A DNA stretch of 64,000 nt from a virus: IMG/VR virus record IMGVR_UViG_3300006914_000013, positions 1 to 64,000 of that record; one strand, given 5' to 3'. Of the stretch, positions 5,928 to 15,114 are shown piece after piece. Within the stretch, counting starts at the first letter, position 1. Each line of letters opens with the position of its first letter. The notes beneath the pieces were generated by a model. It worked only from the letters and a program-made list of their open reading frames with translations, did not search any database and was not told the DNA's origin. The translations under genes were made by a program, and so were the position numbers.

Positions 5928-7732
5928 GCAGTGGCTTGCGCCCGGAGCTGGAAGTTTATCTGGAGCGCCTGCGCATGCAGGCTTATGACGCCCGGGACTT
6001 CAGCGGCATTCCCAAGTGGCTGACCAACCACACCACCGACCCGAAAGACCCGAGCCGGCCGTGGACCTTCCACGAACACGAATACCAGCCTGAGATTCTG
6101 GCCGACACCACCGAAGACGTGTCGATGCAGAAGTGCAGCCAGGTCGGCGCCTCGGAAATCTGGATTCGCATGATGTTGGCGATGATGGCGATCGCCAAGA
6201 AAATCACGATTATCTACATTATGCCGACCTCGGCGCTGGCCAAGCGCTTTGCCCAGGGGCGAATCAACCCGGTGTTGACCGACTCCCGGACCCTGACCGC
6301 GCTGGTCGACAAGGACCTCAACAACAACGAGCAGAAGCGCATCGGCCGCTCGCTGCTGTACATCAGCGGCACCTTCGGCAGCGTCTCGGCGATTTCGGTA
6401 CCGGCCCAGGCGCTGTTCCGTGACGAAGTGGATTTCTGTAACCAGCGGGTGCTGACCACCTTCGACTCCCGCCTTGGCCACAGCAAGGAAGGCGAAGGCC
6501 TCAAGCGCAGTTTCTCCACCCCCACGGTGTTCCGCTACGGCATCAACCTGATGTTCGAAAAGGGCAGTCAGGCGCACTACGCCACCAAGTGCCCGCACTG
6601 CCACCAGTACATGACCCTCGACTATTTCCGCGACGTGGTCATCCCCGGTTACGACGGCTCGCTGCGGGACTTCGAACGCTCCGACCTGCTGAACCCGGCG
6701 ATCAACATTCAAGATGCCTACTTCCTCTGCTCGCTGTGCCGGCACAGCCTCAAGCACCGCGACTTCATCGACCCGTCCCGCCGCCGCTGGATTCACACCT
6801 TCCCCGACCGCACCGACAAACACAGCTACCAGGTGATCCCGATCGACGTGCCGGCGATCAACCCGCTGGCGCGCACGCTGGCCTTGCTCGGCGAGTACGA
6901 GAACAAAAAGGACTGGGTGAACTTCAAGCTCGGGCTGCCGTTTGAGGATGCTCAGTCGTCGTTTCTTGACGAAGAAATGGTCAACTTCGCCACCACCCTG
7001 CACATTCCGCGTCCCGAAGACGCCGAGTTCACGGGCCTGCGCGTGACCTCCGGCACCTACATGGGCCTCGACGTGGGCAAGACCTGCTGGCTGACCATCA
7101 CCATCCCCAATGATCGCGGCGGCGAAGACATTCTGTATCAGGAACGTATCCGCCAGGACGGTGACAACTACGTCGGCAAGCGCACCATGTTGTTGTTCAA
7201 GCTGTTCGGCTGTGTGTGTGGGGTGGTCGACTCCGGCCCCGACTCGACGCTGGCCCAGCACTTGGTCAAGGAAGGTGGCGGCCTGATCTACGCCTGCCGC
7301 TACCACACCGGCCCAGCGAAAACCCTCAAGACCCTCGACGTACTGATTGCCCGCGACGAAGTCGAAGGCCTGGTGACGGTCAACCGCACCGCGCTGTACG
7401 ACAACCTGGTGCGCCGGGTGAACAAGGGCGGCACGCGCCTGACGAAGAACAGTTCGGAGTACGAGCTGGCCCGCGCCCACCTGCGGGCGTTCAAGCGGAT
7501 CGAGACCCACGACCAGGAAAGCGGGGAAACGATTGTGCAGTGGGTGGCCACCGCCGACGACCACTACACCCACTCGCTGGGCTACGCCGACGTGGCCCGG
7601 CGGATCATCGCCGTACCGCCGAAAGAGCTGGTGGTGCCCTACATCCCGACCCTCGGGCTGGTGCGTTTGAAGTCCGAAGAAGACCTCAAGAGCGAATCCA
7701 ACCTCTGGCTGCCCCCCGGTTTTAAACGCTAA
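5924..7732 (+). CDS. Terminase large subunit, GpA type
   Basis: 602 residues, normal length for lambda gpA-type packaging motors. It pumps DNA into the prohead and cuts concatemers. The N-terminal ATPase carries a divergent Walker A (KCSQVGASE, about residues 68-76), comparable with the lysine-shifted motif of lambda gpA, and a Walker B-like ALFRDEVD. Two CxxC pairs (CPHC near 223, CSLC near 270) form the zinc-like knuckle typical of GpA. The C-terminal nuclease has YMGLDVGKT and GVVDSGPD acidic motifs. GpA-type terminases usually act on cos sites. A good GGAGG ribosome site precedes the ATG. Confidence 0.92.
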   Translation: MSSGLRPELEVYLERLRMQAYDARDFSGIPKWLTNHTTDPKDPSRPWTFHEHEYQPEILADTTEDVSMQKCSQVGASEIWIRMMLAMMAIAKKITIIYIMPTSALAKRFAQGRINPVLTDSRTLTALVDKDLNNNEQKRIGRSLLYISGTFGSVSAISVPAQALFRDEVDFCNQRVLTTFDSRLGHSKEGEGLKRSFSTPTVFRYGINLMFEKGSQAHYATKCPHCHQYMTLDYFRDVVIPGYDGSLRDFERSDLLNPAINIQDAYFLCSLCRHSLKHRDFIDPSRRRWIHTFPDRTDKHSYQVIPIDVPAINPLARTLALLGEYENKKDWVNFKLGLPFEDAQSSFLDEEMVNFATTLHIPRPEDAEFTGLRVTSGTYMGLDVGKTCWLTITIPNDRGGEDILYQERIRQDGDNYVGKRTMLLFKLFGCVCGVVDSGPDSTLAQHLVKEGGGLIYACRYHTGPAKTLKTLDVLIARDEVEGLVTVNRTALYDNLVRRVNKGGTRLTKNSSEYELARAHLRAFKRIETHDQESGETIVQWVATADDHYTHSLGYADVARRIIAVPPKELVVPYIPTLGLVRLKSEEDLKSESNLWLPPGFKR

Positions 7733-7756
7733 ACCCCTGAGTATTGCGGGTTTTTT
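7731..7756 (+). terminator. Weak terminator-like hairpin after terminase
   Basis: AAACCC (7731-7736) pairs with GGGTTT (7748-7753) and three more T follow. The stem is only six pairs with an 11-base loop, so it may attenuate rather than stop transcription between terminase and portal. Confidence 0.35.
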
Positions 7757-7851
7757 GGTCTTCGCAACCACCGTTTTGGAAACCACGTCTACGCTTTACG
7801 AATAAGAGCGGGTTTCACCATAACCGCCGGGCCTTTGGGGGGCCAACACAA

Positions 7852-9303
7852 GTGCCTGCACCGACCTCGCAACCTATTGTTTTGCCGCGCTCGCTCGTGA
7901 ACAAAGCCGTGACTGAAACGGTTTTTGATCGCGCCGGGGCGGACCAGGTTGTGCCCCGGGATAACCGCCAAACGGTCAACGAAGCGATCAGTGCCAGCCG
8001 CGCACGGAACAACCTGATCGGCTCGATCCGCGACCTGTATTCCCGCGAAGGGACCTTCTCGTCAGCGGCATTCAGTTTTGTCGAAGTTGCTCTTTCCGGT
8101 TACAGCGCCAAGGCCTACAACACCCAAACCGGCCAATTCGATCTGGCCGGTAGCCTGATGGCTCGGCAGATCATCGCCGGCTTCGACACCCTTTTTGACT
8201 ACAGCCAGGGCTACGGCGACAAGACTTCGTTTGAGAGTCTGCTGGAGCAGTCCCTGCTGGAAGTGGTGCTGACCAGCGCCCTGTGCCAGGAACTGGTGCT
8301 GGATAAGGCGCGCTTCCCTACCAAGATCAACACCATTCCATTCGAAACGATTGATTGGAAGAACGTCGGCAGCGGCCCGAAAGCCAAGAAGGTACCGCAG
8401 CAGAACCGCAGTCAGGGCGACCCGGTGCTGCTCGATGTGCCCACGGTGTTCATCAGCGAATTGCACCGTCAGGCGAACCGCGCTTACTCCGACTCGATGC
8501 TCTCGGCCGGGGTGAACAACACCTACACCTACGGCGAATTTCTGGAAGAAATGCGCCGTGCCGTGCGCCGCCAAGGTCACGGCCGTCTGGTGCTCAAGAT
8601 CAACATCGAACAGGTGATGGCCGCGCTGCCCCCTGAAATCAAGGCGGACAAGACCAAGTTGCAGAACGCGCTCGATGCGGTGAAAACCAAGATCGAGGAA
8701 AACTTGAAGGGCATCAACCCGGAAGACGCGCTGGTCATTTACGACACCGTGACCCCGGACATGCTCAAGGCGCAGGGCGAGAAAAGCGACTACGTGCCGC
8801 TGATCGAAACGCTCTCTGGCCTGCTGGCCACCTCGCTCAAATCCAACCCGTCGATGCTCGGCCTGCGCATGCAGGGCTCGCAATCGTTGAGCAACACCGA
8901 AAGCCTGGTGTTCCTCAAGATCGCCAACGCCGCCCGCCGCCCGGTCGAAACCAACCTGTCGCGCATCCTCACGCTGGCCGCCCGCCTGTACGGCGCCGAC
9001 GTGTACATCAAGTTCCGCTTCGACCCGATCAACCTGCGCCCGGATCTGGAGCTGGAAGCGTTCAAGACCATGCGCCAGGCGCGGACCCTTGAACTGTTGT
9101 CCGAAGGCTTTTTGACCGACGACGAAGCAGCTTGGGACCTCGGCACCGGCCCTCGCGCCCCGGGCGCCCCGCCGCTCGCTGGCACCGGCTTCCGCCGTGG
9201 CAGCAAGGGCATCGACGCCAACGCCGCGAGCCCGAACGAAGACCCGCAGGGCCGCGCCCTGCAATCGAATGAACCGAAAAAAGCCGGGGGCGCCAGCCAA
9301 TGA
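7852..9303 (+). CDS. Portal protein
   Basis: 483 residues from GTG 7852, which lies behind TTTGGGGGG; this matches the ribosome sites of neighbouring head genes. Upstream in-frame codons back to 7744 look noncoding and overlap the hairpin. The protein is mainly helical with a long central segment and a Pro/Gly-rich C-terminus (RAPGAPPLAGTGFRRGSKG). Its length and place between large terminase and head protease fit a dodecameric portal, the DNA gate and docking point for the terminase. Overlaps the protease gene by 4 bases. Confidence 0.75.
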   Translation: MPAPTSQPIVLPRSLVNKAVTETVFDRAGADQVVPRDNRQTVNEAISASRARNNLIGSIRDLYSREGTFSSAAFSFVEVALSGYSAKAYNTQTGQFDLAGSLMARQIIAGFDTLFDYSQGYGDKTSFESLLEQSLLEVVLTSALCQELVLDKARFPTKINTIPFETIDWKNVGSGPKAKKVPQQNRSQGDPVLLDVPTVFISELHRQANRAYSDSMLSAGVNNTYTYGEFLEEMRRAVRRQGHGRLVLKINIEQVMAALPPEIKADKTKLQNALDAVKTKIEENLKGINPEDALVIYDTVTPDMLKAQGEKSDYVPLIETLSGLLATSLKSNPSMLGLRMQGSQSLSNTESLVFLKIANAARRPVETNLSRILTLAARLYGADVYIKFRFDPINLRPDLELEAFKTMRQARTLELLSEGFLTDDEAAWDLGTGPRAPGAPPLAGTGFRRGSKGIDANAASPNEDPQGRALQSNEPKKAGGASQ

Positions 9304-10805
9304 CCGCCAAACGCAGCAAGACACCTCGCGGCCAAAGCCTGCAACTCGGCGACATCTGGTATGGCGACGACGACAGCATGCTATCCGCCCGCACCAGCCT
9401 GACGCAGCTGGCCGCGCTCGACCCTAAGTTGTATGCCGGCGACGACGAAGACGAAGACGAGAGCTTCGACGGGTTCCCGGAATACAGCTACATGCTCACC
9501 CGCCATGGCCACATTGCGGTGCTCAGCATCAGCGGGAGCATGGTCAGCAAGGAAACTTTCTACAACCGCTACGTGGGCCTGTGCTCGTACCAGGAAATCC
9601 GCAACGCCGCGATCGTCGCCGCTGAGTCCGGCTGCCGGGGCCTGCTGCTGGACATCGACACCAGCGGCGGCAGCGCCGAGGGCATCGGCGAGCTGTCGGA
9701 CTTCCTGACCGAGTTCGATAAGAACGTGATGCCGGTTTACACCTACACCGGTACCAAGATGCTCAGCGCCGGTTACTGGATCGGCTGCATCGGCCGAAAA
9801 GTTTTCAGCTCCGCGATGGCCCTGGACGGGTCGATCGGCGTAGTGACCGCACATTTCAGTTACGCCCGGATGCTCAAGGAACAGGGCATCGACGTAACCA
9901 TGCTTCGCCAGGGCGAGTTCAAAGCGTTGGGCTCCCCCTACGAAAAGCTGGACGACAAGGCTCGGGCCGACATCGAGGCGCGCATGGGGAAGTTCTACGA
10001 ACTCTTCCTCGCGCACGTCTCCAAGCACCGGAGCATCGACGTACCGGCACTGATCGAAACCGCTGCCGAAGGTCGCGTCTTTATGGGCGAAGACGCTGTA
10101 GCAGTGGGGCTAGTAGACCAAATCACTACCTTCGACAAGGCGGTTTCCGCCGTGATGAAAGCGGTGGGTGATCGACAGCCACAGGTCTCTGTACTCACCC
10201 CATCAACCTACTTAGGTGTGGACCATATGAAGCGCAAATTGACTGACGCGGGCCAAGCGGCCGTCGCTTCGGGGATGGCTGAGCAGCTGGCCTTGGCTGA
10301 TCCGAAGCTCTCCGAAGAAATCAAAGAACCAACCAAAGAAGAACTGGAAGCCGCCGAAGCTGCTGCTGCGCTCGCCGCCGCTGCTGACCCGGTTGTTCCA
10401 GAACCGAAGGTTGAGCCAGAAGCTGCCCCGGCCCCGGCCGCGAAAGCGGAACAACTGTCCGATCAGACCCTGGACAAAATCATCGCGCTGTCGACCGAAC
10501 TGGCCGATGCCCGGGGTGAAGTCAAGCGCCTGCAAGCCAGTGAAACGGAACGCTCGGCCAGCATGACCACGCTGATGAAAATCTGTGGTGATGCCATCAA
10601 CCGCATGGAATTGCCGTTGAGCCGCAGCCCGACCTCGTTCACCGGCATGAGCGCGGAAACCCTGATCGGCACCTACCACCGCACGCTCTCTGACTTCAAC
10701 AGCCGGATGAAGATCGGCGCGCAAGCCGAAGTGCCGGGCGAAGGCGATTTGGGTACGCCCAAAGCACAGGCCTACGCGCCCAGCGCTGACTGCGTGAAGC
10801 TCTAA
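9300..10805 (+). CDS. Head maturation protease (S49/SppA-like) fused to scaffold domain
   Basis: 501 residues. Residues about 70-290 form an S49 protease: GLLLDIDTSGGSAEG, the nucleophile Ser in KMLSAGYWIG (near 161), LDGSIGVV and the general-base Lys in RQGEFKALGSPYEKL (near 209). From about 310 the chain becomes acidic, Ala/Glu/Pro-rich and helical, as in scaffolds. This matches lambda gpC, where the protease cleaves scaffold during prohead maturation. An in-frame ATG at 10227 behind a GGTGTGG could yield the scaffold alone, like lambda Nu3. Confidence 0.88.
   Translation: MTAKRSKTPRGQSLQLGDIWYGDDDSMLSARTSLTQLAALDPKLYAGDDEDEDESFDGFPEYSYMLTRHGHIAVLSISGSMVSKETFYNRYVGLCSYQEIRNAAIVAAESGCRGLLLDIDTSGGSAEGIGELSDFLTEFDKNVMPVYTYTGTKMLSAGYWIGCIGRKVFSSAMALDGSIGVVTAHFSYARMLKEQGIDVTMLRQGEFKALGSPYEKLDDKARADIEARMGKFYELFLAHVSKHRSIDVPALIETAAEGRVFMGEDAVAVGLVDQITTFDKAVSAVMKAVGDRQPQVSVLTPSTYLGVDHMKRKLTDAGQAAVASGMAEQLALADPKLSEEIKEPTKEELEAAEAAAALAAAADPVVPEPKVEPEAAPAPAAKAEQLSDQTLDKIIALSTELADARGEVKRLQASETERSASMTTLMKICGDAINRMELPLSRSPTSFTGMSAETLIGTYHRTLSDFNSRMKIGAQAEVPGEGDLGTPKAQAYAPSADCVKL
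10227..10805 (+). CDS. Possible in-frame scaffold protein (internal start)
   Basis: 192 residues in the same frame as the C-terminal part of the protease gene, beginning MKRKLTDAGQAAVASGMAEQ. The composition changes sharply here to Ala/Glu/Pro-rich with a predicted helix (LDKIIALSTELADARGEVKR). The ribosome site (GGTGTGG) is only moderate. The call rests on analogy with lambda gpC/Nu3, where a nested start gives free scaffold. Confidence 0.4.
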   Translation: MKRKLTDAGQAAVASGMAEQLALADPKLSEEIKEPTKEELEAAEAAAALAAAADPVVPEPKVEPEAAPAPAAKAEQLSDQTLDKIIALSTELADARGEVKRLQASETERSASMTTLMKICGDAINRMELPLSRSPTSFTGMSAETLIGTYHRTLSDFNSRMKIGAQAEVPGEGDLGTPKAQAYAPSADCVKL

Positions 10806-10830
10806 CAAAACTTTTTTGGGGGAATGACCA

Positions 10831-11310
10831 ATGACCACTTTTGTTTACAACGAGAGCGTCACCGACGCGATGAAGGACACCATTTCGGCTGCCCTTGGTG
10901 CCGCCGCGTCCAGCGGTATCGGTAACAACGACCTGAACAAGGCCTACAAGGCGGGCACGGCGCAGAACTATGTGCCTTGCGCAGACGGTGACGCGATCGA
11001 GGGTTTCCTGACCGCGATCGAGCCTTTCACTGTTAACGCCGGCTTCGTCTTCGGCTCGGTCCAGCGCCGCGGTCGCAAGGTGGTGCAGAACGGCGCAGCT
11101 CAGGCCACGTTGGCAGTGGGTGACTACGTCGTCGCCTTCACCCAAGTCGCAATCGGCACTGCCGGTTTTGCGCAGGTGAAGAAAGCGACCGCCACTGCGG
11201 CCACCGACGACGGCGCGCTGAACCAGGCGGGGCTGTTCGCATGGCGCGTGATCCGCATCGTCACTGGTACCGGCGTTGCCGGCGACCAGGTTTTGATTGA
11301 GCGCGTTTAA
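10831..11310 (+). CDS. Probable head decoration protein
   Basis: 159 residues: a short helical N-terminus, then Gly/Ala/Val-rich beta-type sequence (VVAFTQVAIGTAGFAQ, RVIRIVTGTGVAGDQVLI). It starts behind TTTGGGGG and lies between the protease/scaffold and the major capsid protein. That is where lambda gpD-type capsid-stabilising proteins are found. No sequence signature was recognised, so the name depends on position and composition. Confidence 0.5.
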   Translation: MTTFVYNESVTDAMKDTISAALGAAASSGIGNNDLNKAYKAGTAQNYVPCADGDAIEGFLTAIEPFTVNAGFVFGSVQRRGRKVVQNGAAQATLAVGDYVVAFTQVAIGTAGFAQVKKATATAATDDGALNQAGLFAWRVIRIVTGTGVAGDQVLIERV

Positions 11311-11343
11311 CGCTCATTCCGACACATCTTTGGGGGAAACGAA

Positions 11344-12546
11344 ATGAGCGATCTCACCACTACGCTGAAACTGCGTAACACCGAAGGTAACCTCGTTGAG
11401 GTGCCGTTCGACGTGCGCATGTACGCGCAGGCATCCGAAAAGGGCTTGACCCTGTCGCAGCACCTGAACCAGATGTACGCAGGCGCCACCGACCTCGTTA
11501 AGTACGGCGACGTGTTGCAACAGGCCATGCTGCACTCCGGCATGTACACCTCGACCGACAGCCGCATGGGCATGCACCCGCCGAGCATGAAACAAATGTT
11601 CGACACCGGCATCCAGATGGGCTCGATCACCCGCGGCGACGGTTCCGACCGTGCCACCGTGGCTGGCCGCATGCTCTACCCGGAAATCCTGATGCGCGCC
11701 ATCGAGTCCAAGCTGCGCGACGACTACAGCGACCTGCTGGGCACTTGGTCGACCTTCATCGCGCAGACTCAGACCGTGACCGGGCCAAAGTTCGACCAGC
11801 CCGTGATCGACGTAACCCGTCCTGAAGGCTACTCGTCGATGCCGATCGCTCAGCTGGCTGAGCCGGACGTGATGCTGTCCATCACCACCGCTGCCCGTTC
11901 GAACAGCATTCCAACCAAGTCGATTGGTCTGCTGATTTCCGACCAGGCCGCGCAAGCGTCGACCCTGGACCTGGTCAACCTGGCCATGACTGCCCAAGCC
12001 CGCGCTGAGCGCGTGCGCATGGTGCAGGCGGACATCGCTGCAATCGTCTCCGGGGATGTCGACCGTGGCGAGACCGCGAAGACCTCGTTCAAGGCCAACA
12101 CCCTGGACTCCTCGATCGTGGCGGCTGGCACCCTGACCCATCGGGCTTGGGTGAAGTACATGCACAAACAGCGCCGCAGCATGCTGACCCTGGGCGCGAT
12201 CTGCGACCTGGACACCGCGCTGGCAATCGAGGCGCGCTCGGGCAAACCGACTCGCGACACGGTGTTCGTGCCACAGGCCGAAGGCTTCAACCAGGGTGTG
12301 AGCATCGAGAATCTGACTGGTCCAGATCCTCGCCTGCTGATCGTCGATGACGGCGTGATCGCCGCCAACACCTTCGTCGGCATCGACACCCGCTTCGCCC
12401 TGCGCCGCGTCATCAACATCTCTGCCGCCTACTCGGCGGTTGAGCAGTTCGTGCTGCGCCGTGCGACCGCGTTCCGTGTCGATTTCGGGGAAATGACCCA
12501 CACCTTATACCCAGATGCTTTCAAGGTGATGACACTCACGCTGTAA
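11344..12546 (+). CDS. Major capsid protein
   Basis: 400 residues, expected HK97 fold. The first 90 residues are helical and could act as a delta domain removed by the protease (many Met and Gln). The rest has the mixed alpha/beta pattern of capsid subunits, ending FRVDFGEMTHTLYPDAFKVM. Strong TTTGGGGG ribosome site seven bases before the ATG. It follows the protease/scaffold and probable decoration genes in standard order. A hairpin just after the stop may shape mRNA stability. Confidence 0.82.
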   Translation: MSDLTTTLKLRNTEGNLVEVPFDVRMYAQASEKGLTLSQHLNQMYAGATDLVKYGDVLQQAMLHSGMYTSTDSRMGMHPPSMKQMFDTGIQMGSITRGDGSDRATVAGRMLYPEILMRAIESKLRDDYSDLLGTWSTFIAQTQTVTGPKFDQPVIDVTRPEGYSSMPIAQLAEPDVMLSITTAARSNSIPTKSIGLLISDQAAQASTLDLVNLAMTAQARAERVRMVQADIAAIVSGDVDRGETAKTSFKANTLDSSIVAAGTLTHRAWVKYMHKQRRSMLTLGAICDLDTALAIEARSGKPTRDTVFVPQAEGFNQGVSIENLTGPDPRLLIVDDGVIAANTFVGIDTRFALRRVINISAAYSAVEQFVLRRATAFRVDFGEMTHTLYPDAFKVMTLTL

Positions 12547-12555
12547 ATGGAATAA

Positions 12556-12573
12556 GGGGGCCGCAAGGCCCCC
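12556..12573 (+). promoter_or_regulatory. Stable GNRA-capped hairpin after the capsid gene
   Basis: GGGGGCC (12556-12562) pairs with GGCCCCC (12567-12573), closed by a GCAA tetraloop. No T-run follows, so it is more likely an mRNA-processing or 3' protective hairpin than a terminator. It could help give the capsid message higher abundance than the connector genes. Confidence 0.5.
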
Positions 12574-12597
12574 AACCCCAACCGCAGGAGCCGAGCC

Positions 12598-12822
12598 ATG
12601 TCCCGTACCACTGAAAAACCGCAAGACGCACCCAAGGCATCCGCACCTGCCAAGGCAGACGGCTGGCCAAAATTTCTCAAGTCGACGACCCCCTACGGCT
12701 ACACCGACCCGGATTCGAACATCCACTACGGCCCGGTGACCCCCGTTAAAGTCGACGCCGCTCCAGCGGACGGCACCTGGCTGCACGGCCAGTTGCTCGC
12801 CGGCTTGATCAGCGAAGCGTAA
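12598..12822 (+). CDS. Small hypothetical structural protein
   Basis: 74 residues with a Lys/Ala/Pro-rich, probably disordered start, then an aromatic segment (TPYGYTDPDSNIHYGPVTP). GCAGGAG provides the ribosome site. It lies between capsid and connector genes. Small proteins at this position are often head components or head-completion factors; nothing further can be assigned. Confidence 0.6.
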   Translation: MSRTTEKPQDAPKASAPAKADGWPKFLKSTTPYGYTDPDSNIHYGPVTPVKVDAAPADGTWLHGQLLAGLISEA

Positions 12823-12832
12823 GGAGACGCCC

Positions 12833-13312
12833 ATGGCCAACCTCGGCAGCTACACCAACACCGACGCGGTGCGCGGCTGCCTTGGTGTGGATCAGGACGA
12901 TTGCCCGGATCGCTACATGGTGGATTCGCAGGTCGCGCTGGAACTGAGCCTCGACCTCGACGCTTGGTTGCCGACGCATGCCGCGCTGTACACCGCTGGC
13001 ACGACGGGCACACCGACCACCGCTGCCAAGGCGATCGCCGACCGGATCAAGCTGTATGCGCAATGGTTCGTGGCGCTGGAATTCGCCAACCGCCCGCTCG
13101 CCGTGCCGCAGATCGTCACGGACGGTAAGGCCCAGCTCGACCGATTCAAGATCGACTTGAGCAAGGTGGCAGAACTGGCCGCTGGCAAGGTGGCGAAGTA
13201 CAAAAACGAGTTGCAGGCGGCGGTCGAGGGTTTGCCAGCCCTAGCGCCGTACACCAACTACGTCAACGTGGCGACCCCTGGCGCCGACCCTGTGACCGAG
13301 GTGATCCAGTAA
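12833..13312 (+). CDS. Probable head-tail connector protein
   Basis: 159 residues, mostly helical at the N-terminus, which fits the small helical adaptors (HK97 gp6 or lambda gpW analogues) that follow the capsid gene. AAGGAGA precedes the ATG. Stop and the next start overlap by one base. No family motif was recognised, so the role is inferred from position. Confidence 0.5.
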   Translation: MANLGSYTNTDAVRGCLGVDQDDCPDRYMVDSQVALELSLDLDAWLPTHAALYTAGTTGTPTTAAKAIADRIKLYAQWFVALEFANRPLAVPQIVTDGKAQLDRFKIDLSKVAELAAGKVAKYKNELQAAVEGLPALAPYTNYVNVATPGADPVTEVIQ

Positions 13313-13917
13313 TGGCCGACCTCGCCCGCGCCCTCGGCCGCTTTGCCCACACCCCCTTGCTGGGGTGGAACGCTGCGACCAGCGTTTGGGACGATACCGG
13401 CCTGCGCGGGCGCTTGCAGGTCTACGACCGGTTTATCACCGAGCGGGATTTCGGGCAGCGCAAACGCATCCTGACCTTGGCCGGCGACCAAACCTTGCCG
13501 GGCGCCTACTCGGTGATCCGCCTCGGTACCAGCCCGACCGTGTACATGCTGGAAAGCCTGAACCAGGACATCGAAGGCGAGGCCGTGTATGGCACGACCT
13601 TCGCCCTGCATCAGGCGCCGTTCCATGTGCGGGTCTGCCGCGAGGCCGTCACCATTCTGCAATCCGGGGTCAAGCACAAGACCGGCGCGGAAGAAGTGTT
13701 GTTCGACACCTGGGTCAACCTGTCGCGCTACTCGGCGGTGGACTCGCGGGAATTCCCGCTGACCGACTTCACCATCTACACCGTCTACTTTCCGCGCAAC
13801 GTCGTCGCCACCACCGACATGTACGTGCGCCGGTTGGACAACGACGACGTGCTCGACATCACCGAGGTTTTCCAATCCTTGGAAATCCCAGCCGCGAGGG
13901 TCCAACGCCGTGGCTGA
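13312..13917 (+). CDS. Probable head-tail joining protein
   Basis: 201 residues, rich in beta-strand-forming stretches (KRILTLAGDQ, TIYTVYFPRN). It lies among connector genes, one base overlapping the previous gene and 8 bases overlapping the next. Size and position suggest a stopper or joining protein. The identity is inferred from gene order only. Confidence 0.5.
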   Translation: MADLARALGRFAHTPLLGWNAATSVWDDTGLRGRLQVYDRFITERDFGQRKRILTLAGDQTLPGAYSVIRLGTSPTVYMLESLNQDIEGEAVYGTTFALHQAPFHVRVCREAVTILQSGVKHKTGAEEVLFDTWVNLSRYSAVDSREFPLTDFTIYTVYFPRNVVATTDMYVRRLDNDDVLDITEVFQSLEIPAARVQRRG

Positions 13918-14383
13918 TGACTTCCCACTGATTGTGAAGGGCACCATCGACAAACTTGTGTCCGACAAGTGCGCCGCTTTGCAGGCGCAATACCCCGGTC
14001 TGGACTGGGCCGAAGTCGATGACATGCTGCAAACCGATGAGGCATTCAAAGGCGCAGGCCCTGCCCTGCTCTGGCAGTTCGGGGCGTTCGTCCCTGACCC
14101 GCGTGCGCCGCTGTACGAGATTGAGTTTTCGGTCGGGGCGCGCACCGTGGCCGACCCGGGCAACTACGCACTGATCGACCTGGTGTCGCAGATCCGCGAC
14201 GTGTTCCGGGCGGACCAGGAGTTCCAACTGTTCAACTACATCCTGCCCACGTCCTCCCCGGCGGACAACGTGAGCAAGGGTTTCGTGCGGGTGATTTCCA
14301 ACGAGATTTCGCCGCAGATGTTTGATCGCCAGTCCGGCATCCGCTACGCGGTGCTGCGGGGCAAGGCGGTGCGCTATGGCTAA
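13910..14383 (+). CDS. Hypothetical protein, possible tail terminator or connector
   Basis: 157 residues from GTG 13910, inside the end of the previous gene. It has a helical first third (GTIDKLVSDKCAALQAQ), then beta segments (LYEIEFSVGARTVADPGNY). Position before the tube gene suits a tail terminator or joining protein. No signature recognised. Confidence 0.5.
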   Translation: MADDFPLIVKGTIDKLVSDKCAALQAQYPGLDWAEVDDMLQTDEAFKGAGPALLWQFGAFVPDPRAPLYEIEFSVGARTVADPGNYALIDLVSQIRDVFRADQEFQLFNYILPTSSPADNVSKGFVRVISNEISPQMFDRQSGIRYAVLRGKAVRYG

Positions 14384-15110
14384 CAACACCAGCGTCAGCT
14401 TTGAACTCAACAAAGACGCACTGCTCGCCGTGATCATCAAACACGGGGGCACGCTGAAGGCGATCACTGAGCGCGCCGAAGACAAGCAGCGCGGCCTGGA
14501 AGTGATCGGCACCAACTTCTATCAGGCGGCGGTCGACGCGACCCAAAAGTTTCTGAACGAAGGCATCCCGGGTAACGACCAAGCCCGCAACCGGCTGCTG
14601 GTGAGCAACCCGAACTTGCCCGGTGGCAAACGCATGGCGGTCACGGTGGGCTGGAAAGCGTTGAGCCTAGCGTGGCGCGACAACAAGCGTGAACGGGCGC
14701 GGGGCAACTACGGCGGCAAGCTGCGCAGCATCGGCCCGAAGGTGTTCTGGCTCGACACCGGCACCTTGCATGCCGCCTTCGCTGAGTGGGCACCGGGTAA
14801 GGCGCGGACGATCCGTTCAAAACCAATTATTCGAATGCTGAGCAATGGGTATTTCCAAGTGGATCACCCCATTGCATTCAAAAAACTGTCTCCGGCTTTC
14901 CTAGATCAAGCGCTTCGTAGGGCGCTGATCGCGGGGGCCGCTGCGGGAAGGCGCGGGGTAGTGCTGGAACCTTTGGGGAGAACGAGCAAGCGGGACGGTG
15001 TGTACCGCGCGTTCTTGAACGAAGGCCGCCGGCCGCTGATGCGACCACTGGCCAACAGGCTGGGCAAGGCAATGCAGGAACAGATGACCAAACTACTTCG
15101 CAGGAGATAA
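14376..15110 (+). CDS. Hypothetical protein, possible minor tail/head-tail component
   Basis: 244 residues from ATG 14376, which overlaps the previous gene by 8 bases. Very basic overall, with a C-terminal Arg-rich end (QMTKLLRRR). It lies immediately before the tube protein gene, where gp10/gpZ-like tail completion proteins are frequent. That assignment is by order only. Confidence 0.5.
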   Translation: MANNTSVSFELNKDALLAVIIKHGGTLKAITERAEDKQRGLEVIGTNFYQAAVDATQKFLNEGIPGNDQARNRLLVSNPNLPGGKRMAVTVGWKALSLAWRDNKRERARGNYGGKLRSIGPKVFWLDTGTLHAAFAEWAPGKARTIRSKPIIRMLSNGYFQVDHPIAFKKLSPAFLDQALRRALIAGAAAGRRGVVLEPLGRTSKRDGVYRAFLNEGRRPLMRPLANRLGKAMQEQMTKLLRRR

Positions 15111-15114
15111 AGCC

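Noticed and set aside
5621-7786. 721-codon minus-strand frame opposite the terminase
   Set aside because: Antisense to the GpA-type terminase with convincing motifs; composition (many Gln, Arg, His, Val) is typical of shadow frames.
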